A model generated the notes under the pieces. It was not told the origin of the DNA. It saw nothing but the letters and a program-made list of their open reading frames with translations, and ran no database searches. A stretch of DNA of 64,000 nucleotides from Gavia stellata (Eukaryota; Chordata; Aves; Gaviiformes; Gaviidae). A program made the position numbers and the translations under genes. The first letter of the stretch is position 1. Every line of letters begins with the position of its first letter. Where the stretch lies: the NCBI RefSeq assembly GCF_030936135.1, contig NC_082619.1:8249208-8313207 (forward strand), given 5' to 3'. Shown piece by piece: positions 12,906-26,700 of this stretch.

Positions 12906-15900
12906 GACAAAGCCAGGACCCACAACCTCCTCCATACCACCTTGCACAGGAGCCATGAGGGGTCACGCCAAGCTTGTACCCTTGGATGACTGCAGTTTTG
13001 AGACGATGCTCACAGAGCAGGTTCCTACCTTCTGGGCAGCTCAGCAAGCATGACCTTAATTTAAAGCTCCACAGAAAACACATGGTGGGGGTGTTTGGTG
13101 TTGAATGGGGTATTCCCAGGAGACATGGGCAGTGATTTCTTGGGTACCCTCCATATGAGGTCCTGGTTGGCTGGGAAGACCATAGAAAAGCTGGAATACT
13201 GGTGGCGTAGAAGGCGATGAAGTAGGTACAAAAGCTAAAATTACTATTCATCGCTATTATGTTGCATGGCACTAATTAATTTTTAAACAGCCTCACTGGG
13301 GACCTGGTTGTTGAAACATGTTTTCTCCTCTGGCACCGTAACTGTTAACTCAAAACAAAGCAGAAGAAAGCCAGAAAGGATGAGGAACCGCAACGTTCAT
13401 CAGATGGCATCAGAGCCGCCTGCTTGGAGGGGATTTCTCTGATGGCCAAATCCTGCTGCCGTGCCTGGGGCGGGACGCTCTCTTACAACCCTCCGAGGGG
13501 ATTTTTTTGGGGGTGGGGAGTCAAATCCAGCTTCCCCGGAGTGCAGAAATGTCGACTGAGCTGCGAACACGCTGAGAGCAAAGGGAAAAGCTATTTTCGG
13601 CTCTGCTCTCACCTGTCTCACTTTACCCGAGCACGGCTTTCCTGAATATTTTTAGCCGTGTTTTATTACCGGTCTTGCAAACCCCAAACTGGGGGCGATT
13701 ATTACCATTGCACTCACTTGCACGTAAGTTATTTAATTCAGTCTTTAGGAGCGCTAAGAATAGACTTTCCTGAATGTTTTCATTGTCGCTGACATCTAGA
13801 TCAACAGCCAAATATATTTATTTGACATTTCCCATCAGGCGTTACATGGAGTATTGCTCCTAAAATGGCCAGAGCTCAAAATGCTTTATCTTCCATTTCT
13901 GTTTAATTATTCTTTAAATATTCGGACACTTTTCTCACCACCGCCTTGAGTCCACCTATTAATGCCAGCCTTTTAAGTTTCATCTCCTCCAAAAGAATTT
14001 AGCAAGCTTCTGCAAAGCTATTTAAAAAAATGTCGTTTGGTGGTTTTATTTCCACCCCCCTGTTTACCTTTTTAGTTCAAAATTAGGAAATTTGGTGGCT
14101 CCAGGCAAATCGTCACTGCCGTTCTCCGGGGCTGATGGTACCAGGATCTGGCCTGAACCAGGCCGAGTATAAAAAATTACGATTGCACCACTGCAATGAT
14201 TTTTTTTTTTGCTGTTGGGGAGAGGCTTTGCCTCCTGCTGGTAGCAACCCCGGGGTCATGGAGGGCTGCAACCAAGGGGAACACGCGCGCCCCCCAGACG
14301 GGGCGATTTCTGTTTCCATATGGAAAAGGGATGTGGCATCTGGTTTCACTCCCAGCAGCTGGCAGCTTGAAGCCTGTGTTTTGCATGGTGCGGAGTAAAG
14401 AGAAAATAAAGTGTCGAATTGTTTGGCATTATCAAGGATTTCTGCTCCCCAGGACTCCTGCATAAAGAGATGGAAATTTTAGCTGCCGGAGCCAAGAAAC
14501 ACACAGAAGTATATGAATTTATTACATTTTATCTCATTCCCCTGCAAACAGCTCTGGAAATGTCAAAAGATCATCTATTGTTTCATCGTTTAGAAAGAAT
14601 TTTTGTTTTCTAGTTGTAATTTCTTTGATGCATGGCTGTGGGGAAGGAAGAGAAATTGGAGCAGGAGGTGGCAGGGCTGCAGCAGGTTGAACGTGCAGGT
14701 TTGTCTGGCCGCGGAGCTACATGCATTTAAATTTCTCACATCCCGGGTTTTTAATTTAACAAATGTAATTAAGGCTGGGGTAGGTACTCGGATTATTCAT
14801 TTACTCCAGATGGAAAAAATTAAATTGAATGCAAATTCCGTAATCAGACATGAAGTTGAGGATGTCGGACGTGATGGGGAAGTGTCAGCACATTAATCGG
14901 ACCGCTTTCCCTAAACAGCACCCAAATCTAAGAGCCAGGGATTATTTGAATAATTGAGGTGGCATTTGATAAGATATCTGATTGCTGATATCTCCTTAAG
15001 ACGGAGCCCTAATTGTAATTCTCCATCAAGAAGGATTCATCTGCGTAACAGGGTGTGCTGGGAATAGTGTGGTGTCAGGCTGCCTCCCTTGAATTTTGGT
15101 CTTTTATCAAGGGCTGCCATGCCCAGGGAAGGTGCCAAAGTGGTTTATTGCTTCTCCTGTTACTTTATACGTGAGCCAGAAGGTCGTTGGGTAGTGTGTC
15201 TCGGCCCCGGGAATCCGGGCATCCAAGGCTGCTCAAGTCCCAGGCCTTGGACGTTGAGTCTGTATTTTGGAGGTACCTTGCGTCGTTGGAGAAGGATCCA
15301 TTGTTGCATTTCTATTGTGTCCTGTCTTGGTGTCTTCAGGACACAATTAAACCCCTTTTTCCCTGTAAAATGGAGACAAACTGTCCCAGCTTCAGCAGAA
15401 GACCTTGTTGGAGCAGCATGACTCCATCCACAACACCAGTCATCTGATGGGACCCAACCTTGATGCTCTTGGAAAGCCGTTGGGGGTTGATGGACTTTGA
15501 CTCCCAACTCGACCTTGGCTGGGTTAGCAAGAAGAGTTTCCACTCGATCTGGCAGCAGACACGTGGTAGTAATCATAGACAGCTTTTCTTGCATTTCCAA
15601 AGCAGTTATGCATTCCCATAGGAGAAATAACATTTCTGTAGAGTCCTTTTCACTGCCAGCACCATTTGTACCTCTTGAAACCAGGCATGACAGGGTGGGG
15701 AGATGGGGATGGACATTGCTTCTTGAATCCCACACTCTGGGTGATATTAGAAAGTATTTAAAGTGGTGGAAATGCCAATTTAAAAAAAAAAAAAACAAAC
15801 TACCCATGTTGAAGATCCAGTCTTGTAAACAAATAATCGTCGTAGTCTTTCTTTCTCGCCTCCTCTATCTAGCAGCAAATGACAAAAGAAAAGGGAAAAA

Positions 15901-18900
15901 GAGGTGAAAGACGGCAAAGGGATAAAGCTTGAAAGATGTCTTTTTTTGTTTGAGAGACCGTGAATATTTTGAAACAAAATGTAAATGTAATCTGAAAAAA
16001 AAGTGTGTTGGGGAGAAAATATTCGAGAGCCCTAATGCAATCACTGGGTTGCCCAGCAGTGAAGAGGACGGATTATATTTCTCCTGTCTCTAAAGTAAAG
16101 CCAAATGTGGAGATTTCTTATTTATTCTTTTTTTTCCTACCATCACACCTCCTCCTGTGGCTATGGGCTAATAGCCACTTCTGCTAAATGGGTGCATTAA
16201 TCCTCTCGGGGATGTGAGCTCTGAGCGCTGCATTCGCAACCAGAAAGGCGCTATTTCTCCTCAAAAAAACCCCAACTTAAATCACTTGAGATAAGTTGGG
16301 CGTTATCTTAAGGTTGCAAATTGCTTGTTTGCTCCTCCAGCTGGAGCTGTTAATTCAGAACAATTAGCGCGCCGTTTAAAACAGAGACGAAGCATATGGA
16401 GGTGGTCCCAGGGAAAAGAGCCTGTTTGGGATGGAGAGCCCTGGAGTTTGCAAAATCATATGGATATCGACAGTTTGCCTTTCTTTTGAGATCCTGGCAG
16501 GTGCTGCGGGGAATGACATGAATACTGGGGAGTTTATCCCCCAAAAACCCCCGCTGAATGCTAATTTGAGTGATGCTCAAAGCAAGAGCCAACTGGGTCT
16601 CTAGACCCAACTAGAAATAAAGCCCTGACATTCATCACTGGGATGAATTCACCGTTAGGAGAGTGCTGTCACCACCCTGTCCATCCTTAAAATATTTCTT
16701 CTTGCTGAAGAAATAATGAATCCTAAAGTGAATCCTAAAATAATGCCTAGTTTTTTTGACGAGACCCCTTTGCAGTGCCATGGAACGCCACTCTGGCTCC
16801 ATCCTTTAAGACTTTTGTCAGCATCTTTCCGGGTACCTGCCATCTGTTTTCTCAGGTTGCCTTTTTTTTTTGATGCAGGTGAAGAACAAAAGCCTAAATC
16901 TGGAAATAAACCCCCAAACGCTCCAGTGGTGGGTGATCTCGACCTGCTTAAAATATTTCTGGGCCAAGGAGCAAAGAGGTGAGCTCCTTGCTTTTGCGTA
17001 AGTACTTTATTAGACTTTTATGGGAGGCTTTATAAAATACGGCAATGGTGGAATATGTTGCATTTTTGCAGTCCAGCAGTGGCTTACGGGATGGTCCATC
17101 CTTCCTTCCATCCTTGCGCCCATGTATCTTTGCATCCGTGCATCCAGCGTTTTTGGTCATGTACCTCTGACCATAATTGCACACAAATTTTATTAAAAGC
17201 TCCCAAGAATTGGTTTTTCATGTGAAAAAACCCACAAATCCAAATATTTTCCCTTGAGCCTTTATAGGAATCAGCATGGCCCAACATGCAGCAGCTTTTT
17301 CGCATCGCCCCCCAAATGGTGGGAAAATGTGCTTTTCTGCCCCAAAGCTGGCACAAGGATTTTGGTTTTGGGGACCCCTGCAGCATGAGCCCCCCAAAAC
17401 CTGTGTCCACCTGAGCTGCAAAAGCCAAGCAGGTTGTCTTTAAGAGCTTTTTCTGCAAACCCTTTCCCGTTTTTCCCCCATCTGAGGATGGATGGAGGCA
17501 GCATCAGCAAATCTGAATAACTAATCAGAGTCCTCATTAACCCCCCGCCGAGATGCTCAAACATTCACTTTGCTGTTTGTGAAGCAGGAAAAAAAAAAAA
17601 GGAAAAAGGAAAAAAAAAGCCCCACAACCCACCCTGCATTAAAATTGATGTGTTATTAATCCCACTGTTCCAGACCTCATGGGTACCGAATTTTCCTCCG
17701 TCTTGCCCGAGGCCGAACAGTATGGTGCCGCTTCTGTGGGGCACTTTGACTTTCCATTATTTATCGGCACGGTGTAGCGAGCCCGCTTTTGTTCCCCGGG
17801 CCCAGATGTGCGCACATGTGCACGTCCGGGAGGGGGTGTGTCCAGTATTTCCATATGTGCCCCCTTTGGATAATGCAAATCACCTATAGCGGGCCTCCAC
17901 TGATGGACTCATCTCTCCCCGACCGTGTTTTGCGGCGAAATGGCTTTGCTTTTGCAGAAAGATGGAAATATTGCGTGTGTATGGGCATATCTTAAATCTT
18001 TTCACTCTCTCTGAGCAAGGATGGGGTTAGTGCATCACTGAGCATGGGACTGGGGAGGTAGAAGGATGAAAATACCATATTGCTCTTGGCACCTTCGAGC
18101 GTCCCCAACATCCAGCCCCAGCCCTAACTCAGAAGCTGGAGATGCTACAGAAATTGCACCGTGGGGGGGAAAAACCCAACAAATCAAAGGTTTTTATTGC
18201 ACTGGTCCTCATTGCAGATGCCACTGGGTGTTGCCAAAGCGCTTGGAGAGTCATGATCGCTCCTTGGAGCTCCTTAAAGAGTTAAACTGAAATTTGAGCT
18301 TTGATTTCTGCATTTATACTATTTTTTGTGCGTGCAGGGTTTCTTTGGTTTTCCCCATGGGTGTAGAGTTTGGGGCCAGTACAGCTTGCTCCTGCTCGTA
18401 GCACGGGGTATAAAAATAATTCAGCAAAACCCAGCAGTGTTATTAGGGATTTCACCATTGGTTGTTGCCACTTAAGTCAGAGGAGCTGGCGTTAAATTTA
18501 TTAAAAAATCATAGTCACAATTAAGCAGCATTGATATGATGAGGTTGGAAGTGTCACGATCTGCCTGCATTGGAAACAAGGCGACGTGACGCTTTGAAAT
18601 CCTAGACTTTTTGCAAATATCCTGGATTTTTTTTGACTAAATGTCAGCTTTATTAGCCTTCCCTTACACTTAATTAAATCTTTATTAACAGGGATGCCCT
18701 TGGCTTTTTGCAGCCTGGGTACAGGCTGAGGTCCCGGGATGCTGGGTTCCCATCTCTGCCATTGGATATTATCCAGGTCAAGTAATCCAGGATTTAGGGC
18801 ATTTTGGGGGTTTGATTAGGGCATTTTGGGGGATTGATGGCTTGTCATAAATGGTGTCTCATTTATGACCCTCGGGCAGCTGCTCCATGCAACCATGAGT

Positions 18901-20034
18901 GCCTGGGACACCATGTATCTTGCTGGCTTGCGTCGCCCGTGGTGAAGCATCTTGAAGGAGGCATCTCCTCCACTCCCTTTCGCTTCGGGAGGACTTCAAA
19001 GGCCTCCGCTAAACTTCAAAGGCTGCCTTTTGAAGTCGCTAAAAGTGTGCGCTGGCTCAAAAAGACTTATCTCCCTCTGCGAGGGTGTTCAGGGAGGTGT
19101 CCCTGGTGGGGTTGGCTCTTGGTGCTCTTCGTGATGGGGACGAAAATGGCATCTTTTGTGCAGAAGCTGCACTAGCCCATATTTTTGTCCTACATGCATA
19201 CAGCATCCAAGACCTCAGCCCTTATCACCTCCAAGCATGAAAATCAGTCTACCAGAGCTCTTTTAGCACTGGCAGAGCCTTAATTATCTGCTCCTTTTCC
19301 TCTGCTCCTCATGCTTTGTTCACATGGCGAGCCCAGATGACAAAAGTCTCTTCCACAAGACAGAAGAAAGTCTTTACAGGGATGAAGGATTGCTGCAAAA
19401 CATGAGCTTGTTCATCACCTTGTCAGGACAAATCCAATGCAAATCAAGTCCCAGGTCCTCGATGCGTATTTGGCGTCAGCTTGTGCGTGCTCTTCCAAGG
19501 CACCAGCCTGCAGGTTTTTTGATATTCCTGATCATAAATATCCGTAAGGATATTTCAGCTACTGTTGGGGTGGAAGAGTTTTGGACTTGAGCCCCTTCTG
19601 AGCATTAAGCATAACCCAGATTAGGTCTCTAAACCTCTTGGCAGGACCTACGCTTGCCCGAGAAGTCAAGGGGCATCTTGACCTTTTGCCCCTTTCACCA
19701 AGTTTTCCATGTTTGGGGGTTTGTGCCCCATTTTGCCCTGAAATCACCCAGTTGCTTCCATACCTCTCCTTGGGCAATGGTCTTGGTGATGTCCAGGTTT
19801 CCAGAAATGGCACTTCCTATGCAAGCTTCCCCATATACCTCTGCCTTTTGGACCCATACTCCTGTCTGCGATGGTGGATACAAGCTGTGGGACACAAAAA
19901 TGGGAGCATTGTTATTGCAAGGGGTTTGGGATCGAATTAAAACCAAGGGAAACGGTTCTTATGTATCTGCCATATGGCCTCACCACGTGAGGCATAGCTC
20001 TCTGCAGGTGACGTATAGCAGAGATGCGTCCCTC
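12906..20034. other. Long non-coding stretch, no gene seen
   Basis: Unique DNA upstream of the PKNOX2 coding exons. There is no recognisable exon, RNA gene or intact mobile element. The parts at 13640-13830, 14930-15060 and 18470-18560 are AT-rich, complex and free of simple repeats, so they are the best candidates here for conserved non-coding DNA. A 215-codon open frame on the - strand (15160-15807) resembles no family I know. Confidence 0.5.
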
Positions 20035-20039
20035 AGATA

Positions 20040-20790
20040 TGCCTTGGAGATCTGAGGAGCTCTCTGGAGGTGGTGTGTATCATGGTAGATATATCAGATG
20101 TATATTGGGGATCTGAGGAGCTCTCTAGAGGTGATGTGTATCTAGAGGTGCATATATCAGATGTACATTCAAATCTGAGCAGCTCAGCAGATCAAGGTAT
20201 GTGTATATATATACACACGACATATATCAGCAGTCTGAGGAGCTCTGTACCAGGTTATATATATATAAAGGTAGATATATGGGATGTATATTAAAGATCT
20301 GAGGAGCTCTCTAGCAGTGATGTCTATCAAGGGACATATCGGAGATAGATATTGGAGATCCGAGGAGCTCTCCTGAGGTGATGTATATCATGCTAGAGGT
20401 ATCAGATATATAATGGAGATTTGAGGAGCTTCAGTCACGTGACATATATCAGAGACGTATATGTCCGATGTATATTGGTGAGGAGCTGTCTAGACGTGAT
20501 TTATGTCAAGGTAGATGTATACTGAAGATCTGAGGATCTCAACAGAGATTATGTGTATCAAGGGACATATATCAGACATATATTGGAGATCCGAGGAGCT
20601 CTTTACCGGCTGATATATATCAAGGTAGATATATCAGACATATATCGGAGATCTCAGGTGATGTTTATCACCTAACATAGAGGTAATATCTGGAGGTGAT
20701 GTATATTGAGGGACATTTATCAGACGTATATTGGAGATCTGAGGGGCTTGCTAGAGGTGACGTATATTGAGAGATCTGGGGAATTTTATC
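20040..20790. repeat. 60-62-bp minisatellite, about 12 copies
   Basis: Each unit starts with GATCTGAGGAGCTCTCTAG and continues with GTGATGTATATCA and AGGTAGATATATCAGA. The GATCTGAGGAGCTC box recurs near 20049, 20110, 20172, 20232, 20296, 20357, 20418, 20479, 20527, 20588, 20650 and 20735. Single units are shortened near 20479-20527 and lengthened near 20650-20735. Confidence 0.92.
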
Positions 20791-23700
20791 TCTTTTATTC
20801 ATTTTTTTGCAGTCAAACACAAAACATCCTCGCAGCCGTGCTGATCCGTGCTCAGCCTATCTTAATTTTTCCACTGGATCTGCTTAGATGGGTCTAGAAA
20901 TCCCCACCTCAGCCTCCATAAAGGCCAGACCCGTGGTAGATGCAGCATCATTTCTAACATCTGTGTGGACTTTTGCTTATTAAGTAACAGCTGGGAGCTC
21001 CCCTGTTTTTGAGTTAATGGCTCTTCCCTAGTTCGCGCCGTCTGAGCCCAAGTGTAAAAGCACATTTACACTCAAGCGAAGATTATAATTAACCAGGGGG
21101 ATAGCGACAGCCAGTGCAAAACAGGGGCATGGCCAATGGCCATGCTGTTCCATTGTTTGTTCCCTTTTTTCTCCTTTTCAGACCCGGATTGTACCGCTAA
21201 CCCTCAGTGAGATCCCGTGCTGGGGATTCGCTGCCCTCCAGCAGCCAAAAAGGACGGGACGGGACCGTGTCGCCCTTCATCCTTTGTGGATAGACCAGCA
21301 ACAAGCACGCCTTCGTTTTCTGGACACATCTCGGTTCGACCTCTAAAAATCTGATTTATTTTTTGTCCTTCCTTGGCGATGTCCAAACCTGCCCAGGCAA
21401 AACCCAGGGGGTCTGATCTGGCTCAGCCATTAGCCCTGCTTTCACCTCCAAGGGGATATTCCCACCTAAGTTTTCCTTGATTCCTCCTATTTTCCCCACT
21501 ATCCTGCAAAAAAAGCGCGTTAAGAGCGGACTTGCCCACCATGGGCAAGTGACACTGCCGAAAGACCTTTCCTAGTGCCGAAAGCTTCATCCTCTGCTTA
21601 GTATTTCGCCTTCTTGTTTCATCATTTTCTCTCAATATTCAAATATTTCATGCTTTGCTTTCCCAGGTTGTGATCCCAACCCAGAAAATCCTGTTTTCGG
21701 GGCGGCGGGAGGACGCTTGCAGGGCAGTGGCTCCCTGAGCACCCCCCAAACGGTAAGGCTGCTTTGCTTTATATTAATTGGGCAATTATATCTATTAATT
21801 GCCCAATTATATTTATTAATTGAGTGGGATGTGGTGAGTCGTGACCTCGGTGGTGGTTTATTTGAGAGAATTTCTGCTCTTTTCCAGTATACCCAAATTA
21901 TATCACCACTTCCCTAAATGCACTAAGCATTTAGGGGGGAATTATACTATTTTGCTGTGTTTTTCTTTGTTTTTTAGAAACCAGGCTGGGTAGGGAATCT
22001 CACTTTAAAGCTCAAGTATTGAAAACATGTTGTTATGAGCCCTACAAGCCATGGCCAGCCTGGAGGAAAACACAGCTATATTTTTGTAAAAATACCTTGA
22101 AATATGGGCTGTTATCACTGCAAAATTTTGGCACATCAGTAGGATGTGGAGAAATGGTCACCAGCTAAAAATAACTGAAACGCGGAGCTTAAAATAAGAT
22201 GTACATGAGACCGAGGGTCTCGCAGTCCTTTAGTCAACCTCGATCGCTAAAATTAGGGCTTGACAGAGTGACAAATTGCTTGATCTGTGCCAAAACCGTA
22301 GGCACCCGACAGGTGACAAAGAAAATAAAACCCCGTTGGCTGCAACTTTCCTCCTAAAGGAGCAAAGAGAAATCTTTGGTCACTGAAAATGGAGGTGCCG
22401 CTTTCAATTTGTGCAAATATCCTGAAAAAGTGCTTGATTTCTTCCTAAACTGGTGATATTTAGGGTGGGGGCATCTCAGGGGAAAACCCAAAAGCTTCAT
22501 TTGGTCCACGGCGCAGCAGAGCATCTTTCCTTTTGAGTCTTGTCTCCTCTGAAAGTCCCTTTTAATAAACAGCCAATAATGGCAGGATTATTTCCCCCAG
22601 GTTGCCCTTTGAGCCCTGATTCTTGCTGGTGACCTTCCCTTGACCAAAAAAACCCCAGGATTAAGGATGTGATGAAGCAGCTGAATTTCTCATTAGTCTG
22701 TTTTTGCCCTGTTTCTAGTAAAGGTGCAGGTTGGGTTCACCTTGAAATCACTTCTCTGGTGGGTTTGTAGGACCTTGGGGTCACCACAAGGATCTCTTTT
22801 TGGGGAGATCCTCCCTGCCTTGATGCTCTATTTCCAATCAGTAGTTTGACGTGAGCTGACCGGCACTTGCGTGGAAGGGCTCGTTGCCCTGCAATGTACT
22901 TTTGGCATGTTGGGTTGTCCCCCTTGGAGGAAACTGAGCCCGTGGAGGACACGAGCACGTGTCTGTGGAGGACACAAGCATGGCCTGGCTTGGGAAGCAT
23001 CTCCAGCAAGAAGGTCAAACCCAACCTATTGAGTAAACTGTGCCGACGTGATCCGGACATGTCCCACTAAAGGCATGGAAAGACATGATGATGGGTGTCC
23101 ACCAAATTACCTTCTGGAACAGAAGGCTGGCATTGCTCTGAAGTGGTTAATGATAGAAATTACTGACCCTGATGATGTCTTCTGAGAAATAACTTGGTTC
23201 CCTTTGGCCTTTTCCACCTTGTACCTGGGTCCCACCATTTTCGAGGCACAAACCCATTTCAGTCTTCCTCCTCCTGAAGCCCGTACATCCACAGAGATGG
23301 ACCTCTGAGGCCAGGTTGTACAAAAAAAAGTTGCAAAACCAATTTGGCACATCTGTCTCACACCGTGAACACTTCCCAGTTGTGTTTTGTCCTCAATTTC
23401 CTCATTTATTGAGTTCAGACTAGGCTGAATGTATTTTAGGGTCTACCATTCAGACTAAATGGAAATGACAGTGTATTAAATATTAAGCATAATCAATGGA
23501 GTTAAAAACTTATTTGTATCTCCCTAGCTAGCTGGACCTTGTATAAATCACCGCGTCACATCTCAGACCACTCTTTTGTCACCGAGGCTGGAAATATGGG
23601 GAAAAAATTGCTTTCAAGTGGGCAAATGAAAGATGTTTAAATGGGGCCAATTAATCTAGCGGCTGACATCACAATCTTTGGTGTCTGGGCTCAGGGCTTG

Positions 23701-26700
23701 GATGGGGGCAACTCTCTGCCGATACCGGGAAGCCTGGCATGCCTCAAGGAAAACCTTATTTTTGTCTTCTGGTTTGTAGAGTCATTTCTCATTGGGAATT
23801 TTGCATTTTAAAAGAAAATTCGGGGGGAGGTAAGACCAGGAGGAGGCAGAGAGCTGCAAGAGAGGGATGCGAAGCAGAAACTCATTGAGTTGGGAGCTCT
23901 GATTTATCTGCCATATGGGAAAGAGGAAAACAGCCGGCTCCAGAGGGATTTCTTTCCCTCTCCCGAAGGGAAAATTTGCAAGCGTGTTAGCAGGATATAG
24001 CAAGAAACAAGGCAGATTTAAGGGAGGAGAGGGTTTTATTAGGTGTGCTGCAGCATTGCTGTTTTCAGGGCTTTCCCACGGGTGGGGAAATCTTTGCATG
24101 CTCCTGTGCACATCTTGCCCGTGTTTCTGCAGTTGGGTTAGGTCTGCTGATTTTAGCCCAATTTCTGCAAGTGCAGCAAAAAGCAAGTTTCCATTTAGAC
24201 CAAATCCTGCAAGCCCACCAAAAAGCAGATTTCCATTTGCATTTACCCAGCGCAATTACTCATGCAGGTGTTGGGAGATTTGCATGAAGCCTGTAGGCTT
24301 TGATTTGCAAAATAAACACCCCAAAAAGGCATTATTAAAAATTGCCATGTTGCTCATGGGCGGTTTATGGGCTGCAGCGACGGCTGCAACAAGTCATTGC
24401 ATAGTTTGTGGCGGGATCTGTGCTGGAATCGTTGACACGTGTCTATGTTGAGGTTGCAGGTGGGTTTTGCACTGGCGTCGATCTGATTTGAGCTTTGCAA
24501 TACTTGTGCTGCCTGAGAAATTGGTGAAGGACTGCAGTTGTCAGTTTGGGATGGAAAAATGTGGCTGATGGTTAAATTTTTGCTGAGCAAGACTGTTTTT
24601 GAGCATCTTCCTACTTGGCTGCCCATCCTCAAAGCAACAGCTCTGATGTCACATTTGCTGGTGGCACAGAAGATGCGCAAAACCCACAAATGTCCCATTT
24701 TCCCAGCAACTACTTCATCTCAGACCCATACGTAAGCCTCTTCTTCCAGCCCGTCTCTCCAAAATTCATCACGTTTATTCACCGTCGTCGTCTTTGTCCT
24801 CCAAGAAGCTCCTGTGAACCTGGCTGAGACCTTGGGGATGGGACCTTCCCATTGCAGAACTGGTGTGGGATTGAAACTTGGTGTTTGCACGATCAAAATG
24901 TGGATGCCTAGCGATTCCTCTCTCATGGGATTAGCAGGTTGCGATGGAAAATGAAGTGTGCAAGGCAAGGTTTGAAAGCGTCGGGCAAGATTTTTATCAT
25001 AAATTATTCACAGTTAATTGCTTGCAGCGAAGAACTGTTGGAAAATTAATCCACTCCCTATTTTTTCCAAGCACTCTCAAGGCAATCAGAAACTTTTCCT
25101 GGACAACTTGTGTCCGGCAAGAGGAAGTTTGCGCATTTTTTGGGTTCCTCAGCTATGTTTCACTTCAAAGCTTTTTGATTTGCCCTCCAAAAAAATTCAC
25201 AGTTTGTTCTTTTGGGAACTTTTGCTGGGCCGGGGGCTGGATTGCACAAAATGCAAGTATTTTCAGGTTACTTTGAAGAAGCTTCTTTGATGTTTCCCTG
25301 TGCTGGTTTGTTTTGGAAGGTGCTTTAATGGTCTCCCTCTATAAAAATAACACTTTAAAATATATGTAGGTATCTCAGCTCTCCACTTAAAAAAAGAACA
25401 AAGTTGTTTAATGCTGCTGTTCAAGGTACATTAACCTTGTCTACTAAAGCTCTGACTGGCTCTTGCAGGTTTTATTCTCCTGTTTATGTTGCAGAGATAT
25501 CCCTGGAGCCTTTTAGGGATGGGTATCTTCGGAGAGGAGAGAAATATTTAGCGGTAATTGTTGTTTTATTGGAAATTCACTGTAGCAGCTCCCTGCTTTC
25601 TATAGAGCTGGAGTTGGGAGGAGGATTTGCAAATATTAAATAAATAAATGCAAATATTAAATAAATAAATGTGGTTTCCCCCCACTCCCAGGGGAGATGT
25701 CGCATTTGTTGACGAACCAAATCAGTGCTTGGCAAGAGTTTTTTGGCATCATCTGGTGTGGCGTTTCCCTCTCCCTTTTACCCCAGTGCTTATGCATTGG
25801 CCAAAAGCTTTTTTAGGAGAAAAATAGAAAAGTGGTTTTCTCTGGTCCAGGGTTTATCCTGCAGAAATACCGAATCTCCATCTGCTTTAGCCCGTGGTTG
25901 TAGCAGAAGCACAGACTCGATTCATTCTTTTTTATTGGGAAATAATAACTGGATGCCGGGAAGGGTACGAAGGTCAGCATTTAGGGAACCAGCACCTTTA
26001 CCAAGAGCAAAGGATGGTCCCAGTGCAAAAACCCTTCTGGGTTTGGAAAGAGGAAATTTGACTACCAAATATTCCTAAAAAAATTAAGAATATTTGGTGG
26101 CCCAGTGGTATTTCTAGCACAATCACTCCTGATATCTTCAGATGAGGCACTACTTGGAAGCAGCCTTGAATGTGAGAAATAACCAAGAATGGGCAATGTC
26201 TTGAAAAACAGTTTTTCCCCTATTTTTGACCATTTAATAGCATCAAGTGTGTTTTTAGTGAGCTTAGGTGGCACAAGTTGGTAAAAACAAGCAAAAAGGG
26301 TGAAGGTTGGCAGATAAAAATGAGACCTTCAAGAGTGAGAGGGTCACTTTCAATTCACTTTATGGCCAATGAAGAGTCGGCATCACCCGCCGAGGGTGAA
26401 CCTGTCCTCGCTGGCGGTTCAGAGCGAGATGTATCGTCCTCTGGAGGTGCCTCTCCCTTCCCCCTCAGCTATATTTCTTCATTTTAACTTAGATATATGC
26501 ATATAATGAATGCATATATCATAAACTTCAGCATGCACAAGCCCTCCGTGAAGACGTGGCATAAAAAACTTGCAGCCCGCTGAGGAAGGAGCATGACTAA
26601 CACGTCGTCATTGCAAATCCCAAATCATCCCCTCTTAGAAAAAAATACCCTTTAGAAAAGGCAGTCTTCCCTTAATACAGAAAACCACCTTCCTGTAACC

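Noticed and set aside
15160-15807. 215-codon open frame on the - strand
   Set aside because: No recognised motif, overlapping frames on the other strand, no splice support. Probably chance.
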